Assembly (NCBI GenBank): GCA_002344005.1 | Contig: DDTD01000046.1 | Span: 1-64,000 of the forward strand | From: Ignavibacteria bacterium UBA2373 | GTDB lineage: Bacteria > Bacteroidota > Ignavibacteria > Kapaibacteriales > UBA961 | Length of the DNA: 64,000 nucleotides | Direction of reading: 5' to 3' | Part shown: piece after piece, positions 42,308 to 51,516 of the stretch | Position numbering within the stretch: position 1 is the stretch's first letter | Layout of the letters: each line of letters starts with the position of its first letter | Translations under genes and position numbers: made by a program | Notes under the pieces: generated by a model | What the model was told of the DNA's origin: nothing | Databases searched by the model: none | Seen by the model: only the letters and a program-made list of their open reading frames with translations

Positions 42308-44881
42308 ATGAATATCTACAATGAGTCCATTTCCAATATATTACAAGCTCAGAATACTACGACGCAAGGATTATCATCTGTCGAAGCACAAAAGCGTTTA
42401 ACAATTTTTGGTTTCAATGAATTGCAAGAAAAGAAGAACCTTCCGGTTTGGATGATTTTCTTGAATCAATTCAAAGACTTTATGATCATTGTCTTGCTTG
42501 CGGCTGCCGTTTTGTCGGGAATTATGGGCGATTTAACAGATACCATTATTATTCTTGTGATTGTGGTACTTAATGCAATCATTGGTTTCACTCAAGAGTT
42601 CCGCGCAGAAAAAGCTATGGAAGCACTCAAAAAAATGAGTATTACCCAAACACAAGTGCTTCGTGATAATCAATCTATTATTATTTCTTCCAGAGAATTA
42701 GTACCCGGAGATGTCGTTATTATTGAATCCGGAAATGTAGTGCCTGCTGATATGCGCTTAATGGAAACTCACAGTGTGCGAATAGACGAATCTTCCTTAA
42801 CGGGCGAATCGGTTGCTGTGGATAAAAACAGTAATGAATTGAGTGAACACAATATCCCTCTTGGCGACCAATATAATATGGCTTTTAAAGGTACTTTAGT
42901 AACAAATGGAAGAGCAAAAGGCGTCGTTATTGCTACCGGTATGCAAACAGAATTAGGAAAGATTGCCAATCTTTTACAAGAAAACGAAGCCATGACTCCT
43001 TTACAAGCCAGAATGGTACAATTCGGAAAAAGACTTTCTTATATAGTATTGGCAATCTGCTTGGTTTTATTTATTACAGGGCTTTTACGTGGCGATGAGC
43101 CTTTCGCAATGTTACTGCTTTCCATTAGTCTTGCCGTTGCAGCTATTCCTGAAGCATTACCGGCAATGATAACGATTGTTTTATCAGGGGGTGCGTCTCG
43201 GTTGGCAAAAATAAATGCTCTTGTACGAAAATTACCGTCTGTAGAAACATTAGGTTCTGCAACATATATATGCAGCGATAAAACAGGTACTTTAACACTT
43301 AATAAAATGAGAGTAGTGGAAAAACACGAAGTTTCTCCTTTGCTGTCTTTGTCCATTGCACTTAATCATGATGTACAATTTAATAACTGCGAAGAGCTTT
43401 TTGGCGAATCTACGGAATTAGCTTTGGTAGAAAACATTGTAGAGAATCTTCATTATGAAAATTTTATTGAGATAAACAAAACACATATTCGCCTTGCAGA
43501 ATTGCCATTTGATTCTGAAAGAAAATGTATGACAACAGTGCATGATTATGATGGACAATTTTTGATAATCACCAAAGGGGCAAGTGAAACAATATTTGAA
43601 ACTCTCACTAATAATAATGAACAAGAAATTTTGAAGCAATATTCTGATACATGGGCGAATGAAGGGATGAGAGTATTGGCGTATGCATATAAAATTGTCA
43701 CAGAATTACCTACTCCTTTTATATATGAAACAGTAGAAAACAATTTATCACTTGCCGGAATTGTCGGCTTATTAGATCCACCGCGAGAAGAAGTAAAAGT
43801 TGCAATTAGTGAATGTAAAACAGCAGGTATCAAACCCGTTATGATTACCGGCGATCATCCGGCAACTGCAAAAGCGATTGCAAAAAAAATAGGTATTTTG
43901 AGTGACAAAGATTTAGTCATGACAGGTTCTGAACTGCATAATATCAGCGATGAAGATTTTATGGAACAGGTAGAAAAAGTATCTGTGTATGCTCGCGTCT
44001 CTCCTGAACAAAAACTTCGTATAGTGCGAACATTGCAAAGCAAAGGACATTTTGTGTCTATGACAGGTGATGGAGTCAATGATGCTCCCTCGCTGAAAGC
44101 TGCAAATATTGGCGTCGCAATGGGTATAAACGGCACCGATGTAAGTAAGGAAGCAGCTGATTTGGTATTACTCGATGATAATTTTGCCACAATTGTCAAT
44201 GCAGTAAAAGAAGGAAGACGTATTTATGATAATATCCGAAAATTCATTAAATATACAATGACAAGTAATGCAGGAGAAATTTGGACTATTTTTCTTGCTC
44301 CTTTATTAGGCTTACCAATCCCGCTATTGCCTGTTCATATTCTTTGGATAAATCTTGTCACAGATGGCTTACCCGGCTTGGCTCTGGCTATAGAACCGGC
44401 AGAAAAAAATATCATGAATATTTCTCCTCGTAAACCCGATGAAAGTATTTTTTCCGATGGCTTGGGATGGCATATTTTATGGGTTGGTCTATTGATGGGT
44501 GCTGTATGTTTAGGATTACAAGCATGGGCTCTACATATCAATGACTCTAAATGGCAAACATATGTATTTACTGTCCTTTGTTTCAGCCAAATGGGACATG
44601 TATTTTCAATTCGCAGTCATCATTATTTTCTTTTCCAACAAGGTATATTTACTAACATGCCCTTGGTCGGAGCAGTATTTCTCACCTTTATATTACAACT
44701 TGCTCTCATCTATATTCCATTTTTGCAAGATGTTTTCCACACCCAAGCCCTTACTTTACATGAATTAGCAATGTGTATCCTTGTGTCTTTGATTGTGTTT
44801 CACGGCGTAGAGTTTGAGAAATGGATACGAAGAAAGTCAAGCCATACATCCAATAAGCAACATGTAAAAGAACTTTTTTAA
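42308..44881 (+). CDS. P-type (type II) cation-transporting ATPase, calcium-pump-like
   Basis: 857 residues. Full P-type ATPase: cation ATPase N-terminus, M1-M2, actuator domain with LTGES, the M4 ion-binding segment IPEALPAMITIVLSGGASRLA, the phosphorylation site CSDKTGTLT, nucleotide-binding KGASE, hinge MTGDGVNDAPSLKAANIGVAMG without its last residue, and the C-terminal helices (NLVTDGLPGLALAIEP, typical of SERCA/PMR1-type pumps). Predicted to expel Ca2+ or a related divalent cation from the cytoplasm using ATP. The usual M4 motif in such pumps is PEGLP; here it is PEALP, which may alter ion affinity. Confidence 0.95.
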   Translation: MNIYNESISNILQAQNTTTQGLSSVEAQKRLTIFGFNELQEKKNLPVWMIFLNQFKDFMIIVLLAAAVLSGIMGDLTDTIIILVIVVLNAIIGFTQEFRAEKAMEALKKMSITQTQVLRDNQSIIISSRELVPGDVVIIESGNVVPADMRLMETHSVRIDESSLTGESVAVDKNSNELSEHNIPLGDQYNMAFKGTLVTNGRAKGVVIATGMQTELGKIANLLQENEAMTPLQARMVQFGKRLSYIVLAICLVLFITGLLRGDEPFAMLLLSISLAVAAIPEALPAMITIVLSGGASRLAKINALVRKLPSVETLGSATYICSDKTGTLTLNKMRVVEKHEVSPLLSLSIALNHDVQFNNCEELFGESTELALVENIVENLHYENFIEINKTHIRLAELPFDSERKCMTTVHDYDGQFLIITKGASETIFETLTNNNEQEILKQYSDTWANEGMRVLAYAYKIVTELPTPFIYETVENNLSLAGIVGLLDPPREEVKVAISECKTAGIKPVMITGDHPATAKAIAKKIGILSDKDLVMTGSELHNISDEDFMEQVEKVSVYARVSPEQKLRIVRTLQSKGHFVSMTGDGVNDAPSLKAANIGVAMGINGTDVSKEAADLVLLDDNFATIVNAVKEGRRIYDNIRKFIKYTMTSNAGEIWTIFLAPLLGLPIPLLPVHILWINLVTDGLPGLALAIEPAEKNIMNISPRKPDESIFSDGLGWHILWVGLLMGAVCLGLQAWALHINDSKWQTYVFTVLCFSQMGHVFSIRSHHYFLFQQGIFTNMPLVGAVFLTFILQLALIYIPFLQDVFHTQALTLHELAMCILVSLIVFHGVEFEKWIRRKSSHTSNKQHVKELF

Positions 44882-45075
44882 CACGCCTGATTCAATGGAA
44901 CAAAGTCTGAAATAGCCCATTAAATTTTTAGTATCAAATACTTGTTGAGAAATTTCAAAGTTGAAAATAAATATTGATTATAATTAAACCTCTTTTGTGT
45001 CTATAGCCTCTAAGCCGGCGATTGCAATTTTTTATGGTTACATATATTTTTTCATTTTTCACAAGGATTGTATTT

Positions 45076-45411
45076 ATGAATACCTCAAAAAAAATTTCGG
45101 TACTCGCACTACTCACATGCACTATAGTACTCTTTTCGCCATCAAACCATCTTTTTGCACGCGGCGATGGTCACATGAAAAAAATCTTGAAAGAACTCAA
45201 TTTGACTGAAGAACAAAAATCAAAGATGAAAGAAATGATGAAAGATTTTCGTGCAGAACACGGCAAAAAAGAAGATAAATCCCGTGAAGAGAAACGCGAA
45301 ATTGCCCAAGAACTCGATGCAAAAATCAAAACAATTCTGACTTCAGAACAACTAGCAAAATATGAAACTCTTAAAGCAGAACACAAAGAGAAAAAACGTG
45401 GGAGAAAGTAA
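45076..45411 (+). CDS. Small periplasmic Spy/CpxP-like (LTXXQ) protein
   Basis: 111 residues. The ATG at 45076 follows AAGGA eight bases upstream and gives a signal peptide (MNTSKKISVLALLTCTIVLFS ending near LFARG, minus the last residue). The mature 75 residues are helical and very charged, with LNLTEEQKSKMKEMMKDF and LTSEQLAKYETLK as the two LTXXQ-type motifs of Spy/CpxP-type chaperone-like proteins. An in-frame start 18 codons earlier would bury the signal peptide. A stem-loop terminator follows. The gene is preceded by the ATPase but has a gap of 190 bases, so it is probably transcribed alone. Confidence 0.75.
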   Translation: MNTSKKISVLALLTCTIVLFSPSNHLFARGDGHMKKILKELNLTEEQKSKMKEMMKDFRAEHGKKEDKSREEKREIAQELDAKIKTILTSEQLAKYETLKAEHKEKKRGRK

Positions 45412-45457
45412 GCACTCTGCAAAACTTTACCAAGAACGAAAGTAGATATAGGAATGG

Positions 45458-45493
45458 AAAGTGATGCTTCCAACAAAGGAGCATCACTTTTAT
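45458..45493 (+). terminator. Rho-independent terminator
   Basis: AAAGTGATGC and GCATCACTTT form a 10-bp stem, with a further TCC/GGA pairing in the loop, followed by a T-rich run. It ends the Spy-like gene before PBP1A. Confidence 0.8.
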
Positions 45494-45566
45494 TTGTGAT
45501 TTATCATCTGAATTACCTGTTTCTGCCGTAATTTTGACACATCATACGACTTTATTCGGCTTTGCT

Positions 45567-47759
45567 ATGTCTTTACGGCAACTTATTACAACATTCTTGA
45601 TTATCACAGCGTGCTTGTTTGCGGCTGTTGGCTTAATACTCTTTTTTATCATCAATGGTAATGTACCTTCTTTCGATGAACTCGAAAACCCCAAGCAGGA
45701 TCTGGCAACACGGATTATGAGTGCAGATGGCGATGTATTGGACTATTTTTTCATTGAACGGAGAACACAATTGCCGTATGACAGCATCCCCCCCGCATTT
45801 ATCGAAGCACTTATTGCAACCGAAGATAGAGAATTTTACAATCACTATGGGGTACATACTACCCGCACTTTCAAAGCGATATTCAAGAATATTTTTATGG
45901 GCAAAAGAGAAGGTGCTTCGACAATTACGCAGCAACTTGCCCGCAAATTATTTTTAGATCAATCCCCTACCTTGCGCCGTAAGATTCTCGAGGCATTCAC
46001 CGCTATTAAGATTGAACAAACCTACACAAAAAGAGAAATCATTGAATTATATGCCAATACCGTATGGTTTGGCCGTGGTGCATATGGCTTACAAGTTGCC
46101 TCTCAACTCTTTTTTGGTAAAAGTCCGAAGCAACTGACAACAGCCGAATGTGCGTATATGGTTGCCATACTCAAGAATCCTGTGGGTTATGATGCTCTCA
46201 ACAACTATGAACGCGCCATTGGCAGAAGAAACCTTGTTCTTTCGATGATGATGGAACATGGAAATCTTAGTGCGAAAGAATATACAGAATCTATTGATCA
46301 ACCAATCGCGATGCCCCCCAAAAAACAACAATCGCGCCTTGGTATTGCACCGCACTTTGTTGAATTAGTGCGTCAAACACTCGAAAAAGATGAAAATGGT
46401 GAATTCGGCACTAAAGGCTATGATCTTTACCGTGATGGTTTAATTATTCATACAACCCTTAACACTAAAATTCAACGCTATGCCAATGCTGCTGTCGAAG
46501 AGCATTTAATCGGTTTTCAAAATCAATTTGATAAAACATGGAAATGGGTTAATAATAAAGAACTTCTCGGTTCATTGTTATCTGCTGCGATTCGTGCAAA
46601 AGCAGATTATATTGCTGCGGAGACAGAACAAGAAAAACGAGCAATAAGCGATAAATATAAAGCAAATAAGAGTTTTATTGACTCAGTCAAACGACGCTCT
46701 ACATTAATTCAGACAGGTGTTGTTGTGCTGAATCCAATGACGGGTGCAATTGTCGGCATGGTAGGAGCTTCTCCGCAAGCAATGCGCATGACACCCGAAG
46801 CTCGATACTCGCTCAACCATGCAGTACAAATAAAAAGACAGCCCGGCTCATCCTTTAAACCCTTTGTGTATGCTTCTGCGCTAGAAGATGGTTTATCCCC
46901 CTCTTCTCTTGTGGAAAGCGGTCCCTATTCTTACACTTTCCCTTCAGGCGAGGTATGGTCGCCTTCGGGCAGTAATACTGAGGGCGGTCCAATTCCACTA
47001 AGTTCAGCATTGCGGTTTTCCATTAATTCGGTAGCAGCACGCTTAATAACCGAACATACTACTGCGGAACATGTCGTTCAATTAGCGCGGCGCTGCGGTA
47101 TAGTGTCCCCATTAGATGCATATCCGGCACTTGCTTTGGGTGCAGAGGAGGTCAGACCATTGGAGATTACTTCCGCTTATGGCACTTTTCTGAATCAAGG
47201 TATTCATATTCCTCCTTTTTTCATCACTAAAATTGAAGATCGCATGGGGAATATTCTTTATGAAAGAAAAAAATCAAAAAAAGTGATAGATGCCATGCGA
47301 CAAAGAACAGCACAATCAATGGTACGTATGATGGAAGGCGTTGTCAATGCCGGTACTGCTTCTTCTATTCGTCAATTTTACAAATATGCTGCCGCAGGTA
47401 AAACAGGCACAACGAATGATTATGCAGATGCATGGTTTATTGGGTTTACGCCCGAACTTGTGGCAGGTATCTGGACAGGATTCGACAATCGCAAAGTCAA
47501 ATTTCAGGGCTGGTATGGGCAAGGCGGAAGAGCCGCTGCTCCAATTTTCGGACGTTTGATGAAAAAGGTGTATGATGATCAATCGCTCGGTTTTAATCAA
47601 AAAACTTTCCACTTTTCAGGCATTCCTGCTGATTCTACCGTCGGTACGGTCAATTTCTTCGACCCACCTCCCGAAGGTATAATCCCATCACAAGTAATAG
47701 ATTCGGTGGGCGGTATAGCAGACACGGCAAAACAGATTCGATTGCCGCGTCTCAACTGA
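45567..47759 (+). CDS. Bifunctional penicillin-binding protein 1A (glycosyltransferase + transpeptidase)
   Basis: 730 residues. The ATG at 45567 gives a signal anchor (SLRQLITTFLIITACLFAAV). A TTG at 45534 is less likely. The GT51 domain shows ATEDREFYNHYGV with the catalytic Glu, EGASTITQQLARKLF, KREIIELYANTVWFGRGAYG and AYMVAILKNP. The transpeptidase domain has the SxxK motif in RQPGSSFKPFVYAS, SxN in LRFSINSVAAR and KTGT in AAGKTGTTNDYADAWFIGF. It polymerises and cross-links peptidoglycan from lipid II in the periplasm. Length is normal for a compact class A PBP. Its own transcription unit follows a terminator. Confidence 0.95.
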   Translation: MSLRQLITTFLIITACLFAAVGLILFFIINGNVPSFDELENPKQDLATRIMSADGDVLDYFFIERRTQLPYDSIPPAFIEALIATEDREFYNHYGVHTTRTFKAIFKNIFMGKREGASTITQQLARKLFLDQSPTLRRKILEAFTAIKIEQTYTKREIIELYANTVWFGRGAYGLQVASQLFFGKSPKQLTTAECAYMVAILKNPVGYDALNNYERAIGRRNLVLSMMMEHGNLSAKEYTESIDQPIAMPPKKQQSRLGIAPHFVELVRQTLEKDENGEFGTKGYDLYRDGLIIHTTLNTKIQRYANAAVEEHLIGFQNQFDKTWKWVNNKELLGSLLSAAIRAKADYIAAETEQEKRAISDKYKANKSFIDSVKRRSTLIQTGVVVLNPMTGAIVGMVGASPQAMRMTPEARYSLNHAVQIKRQPGSSFKPFVYASALEDGLSPSSLVESGPYSYTFPSGEVWSPSGSNTEGGPIPLSSALRFSINSVAARLITEHTTAEHVVQLARRCGIVSPLDAYPALALGAEEVRPLEITSAYGTFLNQGIHIPPFFITKIEDRMGNILYERKKSKKVIDAMRQRTAQSMVRMMEGVVNAGTASSIRQFYKYAAAGKTGTTNDYADAWFIGFTPELVAGIWTGFDNRKVKFQGWYGQGGRAAAPIFGRLMKKVYDDQSLGFNQKTFHFSGIPADSTVGTVNFFDPPPEGIIPSQVIDSVGGIADTAKQIRLPRLN

Positions 47760-47918
47760 TAAGAATACATTCATAAGCCGATGACAAAAGGAAATAATGC
47801 TCAATTTATGGTGGCAGTTTTGCTTTTTTGTACGGATATATGTCAAAAAAGCCGATTTTTGCAGATAAAGTGTGTCATTGTTGGCATATCATAATTTGTT
47901 TACTTGAAAGAAATATAC

Positions 47919-48575
47919 ATGGTTTTTTATACTTTTTCTGAACAACAACCATCCCTCGCCATTGGTACAATGTACTGCATTGGACGCAATTTTGCAGCTC
48001 ATGCTCGTGAAATGGGTGCTGAAGTACCTGCCGGTGCTCCTTTGGTGTTTCTGAAACCCCCATCTGCATATACTCCACATACAGGATTAGTCACTATTCC
48101 TAAATTTTCAAATAACTTACATCACGAAGTGGAGCTGGTTGTCATTATCGGTAAAGACGGTGATACTATCACCGAACAAGAAGCAAGAGACTACATTATC
48201 GGCTATGCAGTAGGCGTTGATCTTACTTTGCGTGATATACAAACCATTGCTAAGCAAAAAGGTGAACCATGGGCAACCGCCAAATCATTTCGTGGATCGG
48301 CTCCTCTTAGCGCGGTTATTCCCCCCCACAGTATTGATGATACCAATGCAGAACTTGAACTCTATGTGAACGGTGAATTACGGCAAAAAGGCAATACGAA
48401 TCAAATGGAACGAAGTGTTCCGGCACTTATCGCCTATATTTCTTCTGTGTTTGGCTTACGGCGTGGTGATTGTATTTTTACCGGCACACCGGAAGGCGTT
48501 GCACAAATTCACAGTCAATCACATGTGAAAGCTATACTAAACTCGCACACTGTTCTTGAATTTACGGTTGAATAA
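47919..48575 (+). CDS. Fumarylacetoacetate-hydrolase-family protein
   Basis: 218 residues; ATG at 47919, preferred to a TTG five codons upstream. FAH-fold signatures are YCIGRNFAAHAREMG, LVFLKPPSAYTPHTG, HHEVELVVIIGKDG, GYAVGVDLTLRDIQ, EPWATAKSFRGSAPL and GDCIFTGTPEGVAQI. Single-domain FAH proteins act as oxaloacetate decarboxylase/tautomerase, acylpyruvase or 2-hydroxyhepta-dienedioate isomerase. The metal ligands (Glu-x-Glu in HEVELV, and Asp in GVDLTLRD) are present. Which reaction applies cannot be read off. No aromatic catabolism genes are nearby. Confidence 0.88.
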   Translation: MVFYTFSEQQPSLAIGTMYCIGRNFAAHAREMGAEVPAGAPLVFLKPPSAYTPHTGLVTIPKFSNNLHHEVELVVIIGKDGDTITEQEARDYIIGYAVGVDLTLRDIQTIAKQKGEPWATAKSFRGSAPLSAVIPPHSIDDTNAELELYVNGELRQKGNTNQMERSVPALIAYISSVFGLRRGDCIFTGTPEGVAQIHSQSHVKAILNSHTVLEFTVE

Positions 48576-48597
48576 TAACAGAAAAATCGGTCTAATT

Positions 48598-50043
48598 ATG
48601 ATACACTCCATATTCCGTGTCCATATATTATTTCTGTCTTTGTGTTCAGTTATACTGCTTTCAAGTTGCACAACAGTACTCAAGAAACAATTGACAAGAA
48701 CAGAGGAAGATCGTTTTACTATTACAGTGAACGATACAACAGTAGAAAAAATCATTAATAATCCTCCCGGACCTCGTGATAATGGGATTATCTTTCCTTC
48801 ACCGACCACAAAAGTAATTACACATACAAAGACACAATATGACAGTACGTCGGAGCGATATTATCCCAATTTTATTCGTGCGGGATTATTTGAGGGCGTA
48901 GGATTATTGGGCACTTCATCGCCCTCCGAAGGTTTTGGCTCAGGATTATTTGGTGTGTTTGGAATTTTTGATCCTGAATTCGGAACAATTAATCGCAACG
49001 AACCACGCGATGTATTATTTACAGGCGGACTCTATCGCTTTGGGATTTTTGAATGGCAATTACGGTGGTTTCGTGATGCAAAACATTGGACAGTCGGAAC
49101 CAGTGCAGTAGAAATGATAGTGCCGGAGGTAGATAATCCAAAATCCTTAGTCAGTATTTTTCCTATTTATATACGCAAACGTTTTTACTTGCGTGAATCT
49201 ATTCCATATATTGCCATTACTCCGGCTTTTGGATTCGGCTATTTCCCTTCGCAATATGGCAATGCCTCCGTATCATTAGATTTTGGCTCTATCGGAGGAT
49301 TAAATTTTCGTATTTATGCCGGATTAGCTGCCGGTATTAATCTTGCTAATTCTTCGCTTAATTCAACCTCTGCATCAGTATCTTCAACCATCCCTTATAT
49401 TGGGCTTGGTACCTCAGTATTAGATTTTCTTAATAAACCGGAAGAACTTGATATTGAATGGAAAAATCACGAGCACAGTTCTTGGTCTGTGGGCTTACTC
49501 TCATTTTCGATAAATATGTCCTCTGCCGATACCAGTTTATTCGGTTATACACAAGTTACATCACGAAACCGAACTACGTCACAAGGACAACCCGGCATAA
49601 TAAATGGCTTTTCATTGCGAGTTGCACCGGTAACATTAGCTTTACCGTTTATTGATAAAAGGGTATTTATTGGAACCTCATTATTACATCTCGGTGTTTT
49701 GGGTGCAAAAGAAATTATAATGTCGGTTTTTCCTCTTCGTGCCGGTTATTGGCATACGCTTATTCAAGATGAATTAATTCTTGAACCCTCCATTGAATAT
49801 ACATATTACCCTTCACGTGTTCTTAATGTCAGTGCTGCTTGTAAATTAGCCATTAATGAATATATTAATCTGCAATTAACGGGGGGGGTCGCATCCGGTA
49901 ATCCCGGAAATTCTGTCACGGCGGTTTTTGACCTAAGTGATGGGGATGTTCTTGATTTTACTACTTTTTATCTTGGCTTTGGCATAGGCATCAATGAACG
50001 ATTATTCAAAGAATCGGAATTACGATACTCGCGGAAAAAATAA
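48598..50043 (+). CDS. Large envelope lipoprotein with beta-barrel-like body, unknown
   Basis: 481 residues starting at the ATG at 48598; the in-frame TTG at 48556 lies in the previous gene. The signal has a lipobox with Cys near residue 24 (SVILLSSCTTVLK). Downstream the protein has many amphipathic strands (YIAITPAFGFGYFPSQYGNA, FRIYAGLAAGINL, WSVGLLSFSINMSS) as in an outer-membrane or surface lipoprotein of the FCB group. No family recognised. The stop TAA overlaps the ATG of the following lipoprotein by one base, showing a two-gene envelope unit. Confidence 0.6.
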   Translation: MIHSIFRVHILFLSLCSVILLSSCTTVLKKQLTRTEEDRFTITVNDTTVEKIINNPPGPRDNGIIFPSPTTKVITHTKTQYDSTSERYYPNFIRAGLFEGVGLLGTSSPSEGFGSGLFGVFGIFDPEFGTINRNEPRDVLFTGGLYRFGIFEWQLRWFRDAKHWTVGTSAVEMIVPEVDNPKSLVSIFPIYIRKRFYLRESIPYIAITPAFGFGYFPSQYGNASVSLDFGSIGGLNFRIYAGLAAGINLANSSLNSTSASVSSTIPYIGLGTSVLDFLNKPEELDIEWKNHEHSSWSVGLLSFSINMSSADTSLFGYTQVTSRNRTTSQGQPGIINGFSLRVAPVTLALPFIDKRVFIGTSLLHLGVLGAKEIIMSVFPLRAGYWHTLIQDELILEPSIEYTYYPSRVLNVSAACKLAINEYINLQLTGGVASGNPGNSVTAVFDLSDGDVLDFTTFYLGFGIGINERLFKESELRYSRKK

Positions 50044-50723
50044 TGAAAATACCATTTCCAATATCATCTACACTTCAAATTATTTCTATCATAATATGCG
50101 GGAATATACTTTCCGGCTGTTCACTTATTCCGTCAATACTTCCGAATCCATATATCTATCAGCTCAATAAATATACTCCCAAACAATATATCGGCTGTAT
50201 CAATATTTCTCACATTGACAGCGTAGAACAAACTGCCGATAATTCAATGCGAATATTTAAGGGCGGTGCGCTGGCATTCGGACTTAATGAAGCAGCAGAC
50301 CATATTACGGATATAACAATTACTCCAACAGCAGGCAAAAATTTTACTATTGGTTTTCGTTCAACGCCTCATGATTATCTTCATAATAAAGGATTGGAAT
50401 TTACCTTTGATGATAAAGCAATACTTATCAAAGAACATGGGAAGATAATTGATAAAAAGCAGTTTTCGGGCTTGCAAGAAAAAAAGCAAGAAAGATTTAT
50501 TATTATCAACGATGCCGCTGAATATTCGCTTCAAATTGGATGTGATATTGTTTATCGAGGTAAAACAAAGTTACAGGGTACAGAATATTGCTTTCTCTAT
50601 CCTTTTGCGGAAACAGAACTTCATGCTCAAGCAATAACTATGACCAATATACGTGTGACCAAACCATCATTAACACTTCAAAAGTCAGCCGAGAAAATTG
50701 CTAATTCACCCGCTGCGGAATAA
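50043..50723 (+). CDS. Lipoprotein, unknown function
   Basis: 226 residues. The signal peptide ends in a lipobox (NILSGCSLIPS), Cys at about residue 26. The remainder contains beta-rich segments (DITITPTAGKNFTIGF, FIIINDAAEYSLQIGCDIVY, TEYCFLYPFAETELHAQA) with no recognised family. The ATG shares the last base of the previous stop. It ends five bases before the ABC ATPase gene. Together the three genes may form an envelope lipid- or solute-handling unit (inference). Confidence 0.55.
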   Translation: MKIPFPISSTLQIISIIICGNILSGCSLIPSILPNPYIYQLNKYTPKQYIGCINISHIDSVEQTADNSMRIFKGGALAFGLNEAADHITDITITPTAGKNFTIGFRSTPHDYLHNKGLEFTFDDKAILIKEHGKIIDKKQFSGLQEKKQERFIIINDAAEYSLQIGCDIVYRGKTKLQGTEYCFLYPFAETELHAQAITMTNIRVTKPSLTLQKSAEKIANSPAAE

Positions 50724-50728
50724 ACATT

Positions 50729-51490
50729 ATGATATTGGACATACAACATATTTCAAAAACATACCCAAATGGGAATCAGGCATTAACAGACATTAATTTT
50801 TCTGTTAATGAAGGGGAGTTTCTTGTTATTATCGGATTAAGCGGTTCGGGTAAATCAACATTATTACGCTGCATCAATCGTTTGCATGAACCAACTTCCG
50901 GTTCTATTATATTTCGCAACAAGGATGTCACAACGATACAAGGCAAAGAGCTACGTCAATACAGACGCTCCGTCGGTATGATATTTCAGCATTTTAATCT
51001 TATTCCTCGTTATTCTGTTCTGGACAATGTTCTTACGGGCGATTTAAGCACTATGTCCGTCATGTCTGCTCTGATGAATAAATTTACCGATGAACAAAAA
51101 CAACGCGCTTTGCATAATTTGGAAATTGTGGGCATACCCGATAAAGCACAACAACGCGCCGATGAATTAAGTGGCGGACAACAACAAAGAGTAGCTATTG
51201 CCCGCACTCTGATGCAAAATCCCGATATTATTCTTGCAGATGAGCCGGTGGCATCGCTTGACCCCGCTACGTCACATTCTGTCATGAAATATTTAGAAAA
51301 AGTGAATAAAGAACATGGAAAAACCATTATCTGTAATTTACATTTCCTCAGCTTGGTGCGCCAATATGCTACAAGAGTTATTGCGCTCAAAGGAGGGAAA
51401 ATGATTTTTCAGGGACAACCCGAAGATATTACAGACACTTGGTTCAAAACTATTTACGGTGATGATGCCACCGAAGTAGAAATTCGATAA
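50729..51490 (+). CDS. ABC-transporter ATP-binding protein, PhnC-like
   Basis: 253 residues. Walker A GLSGSGKST, Q-loop GMIFQHFNLI, signature LSGGQQQRV, Walker B PDIILADEPVASLD and H-loop TIICNLHF are all present. The overall pattern (YPNGNQALTDINFSVNEGEF, SVMSALMNK) is that of the phosphonate/phosphate-ester ATPase PhnC. No PhnD binding protein or PhnE permease is found in this window, so the importer partner is elsewhere or the ATPase serves the adjacent lipoproteins. It lies 27 bases before accD, in the same direction and probably the same transcript. Confidence 0.9.
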   Translation: MILDIQHISKTYPNGNQALTDINFSVNEGEFLVIIGLSGSGKSTLLRCINRLHEPTSGSIIFRNKDVTTIQGKELRQYRRSVGMIFQHFNLIPRYSVLDNVLTGDLSTMSVMSALMNKFTDEQKQRALHNLEIVGIPDKAQQRADELSGGQQQRVAIARTLMQNPDIILADEPVASLDPATSHSVMKYLEKVNKEHGKTIICNLHFLSLVRQYATRVIALKGGKMIFQGQPEDITDTWFKTIYGDDATEVEIR

Positions 51491-51516
51491 ATCATTAAAA
51501 TACATAAGGAGATTTT

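Noticed and set aside
50729..51490. Phosphonate import operon
   Set aside because: No binding protein or permease gene is adjacent; only the ATPase resembles PhnC.
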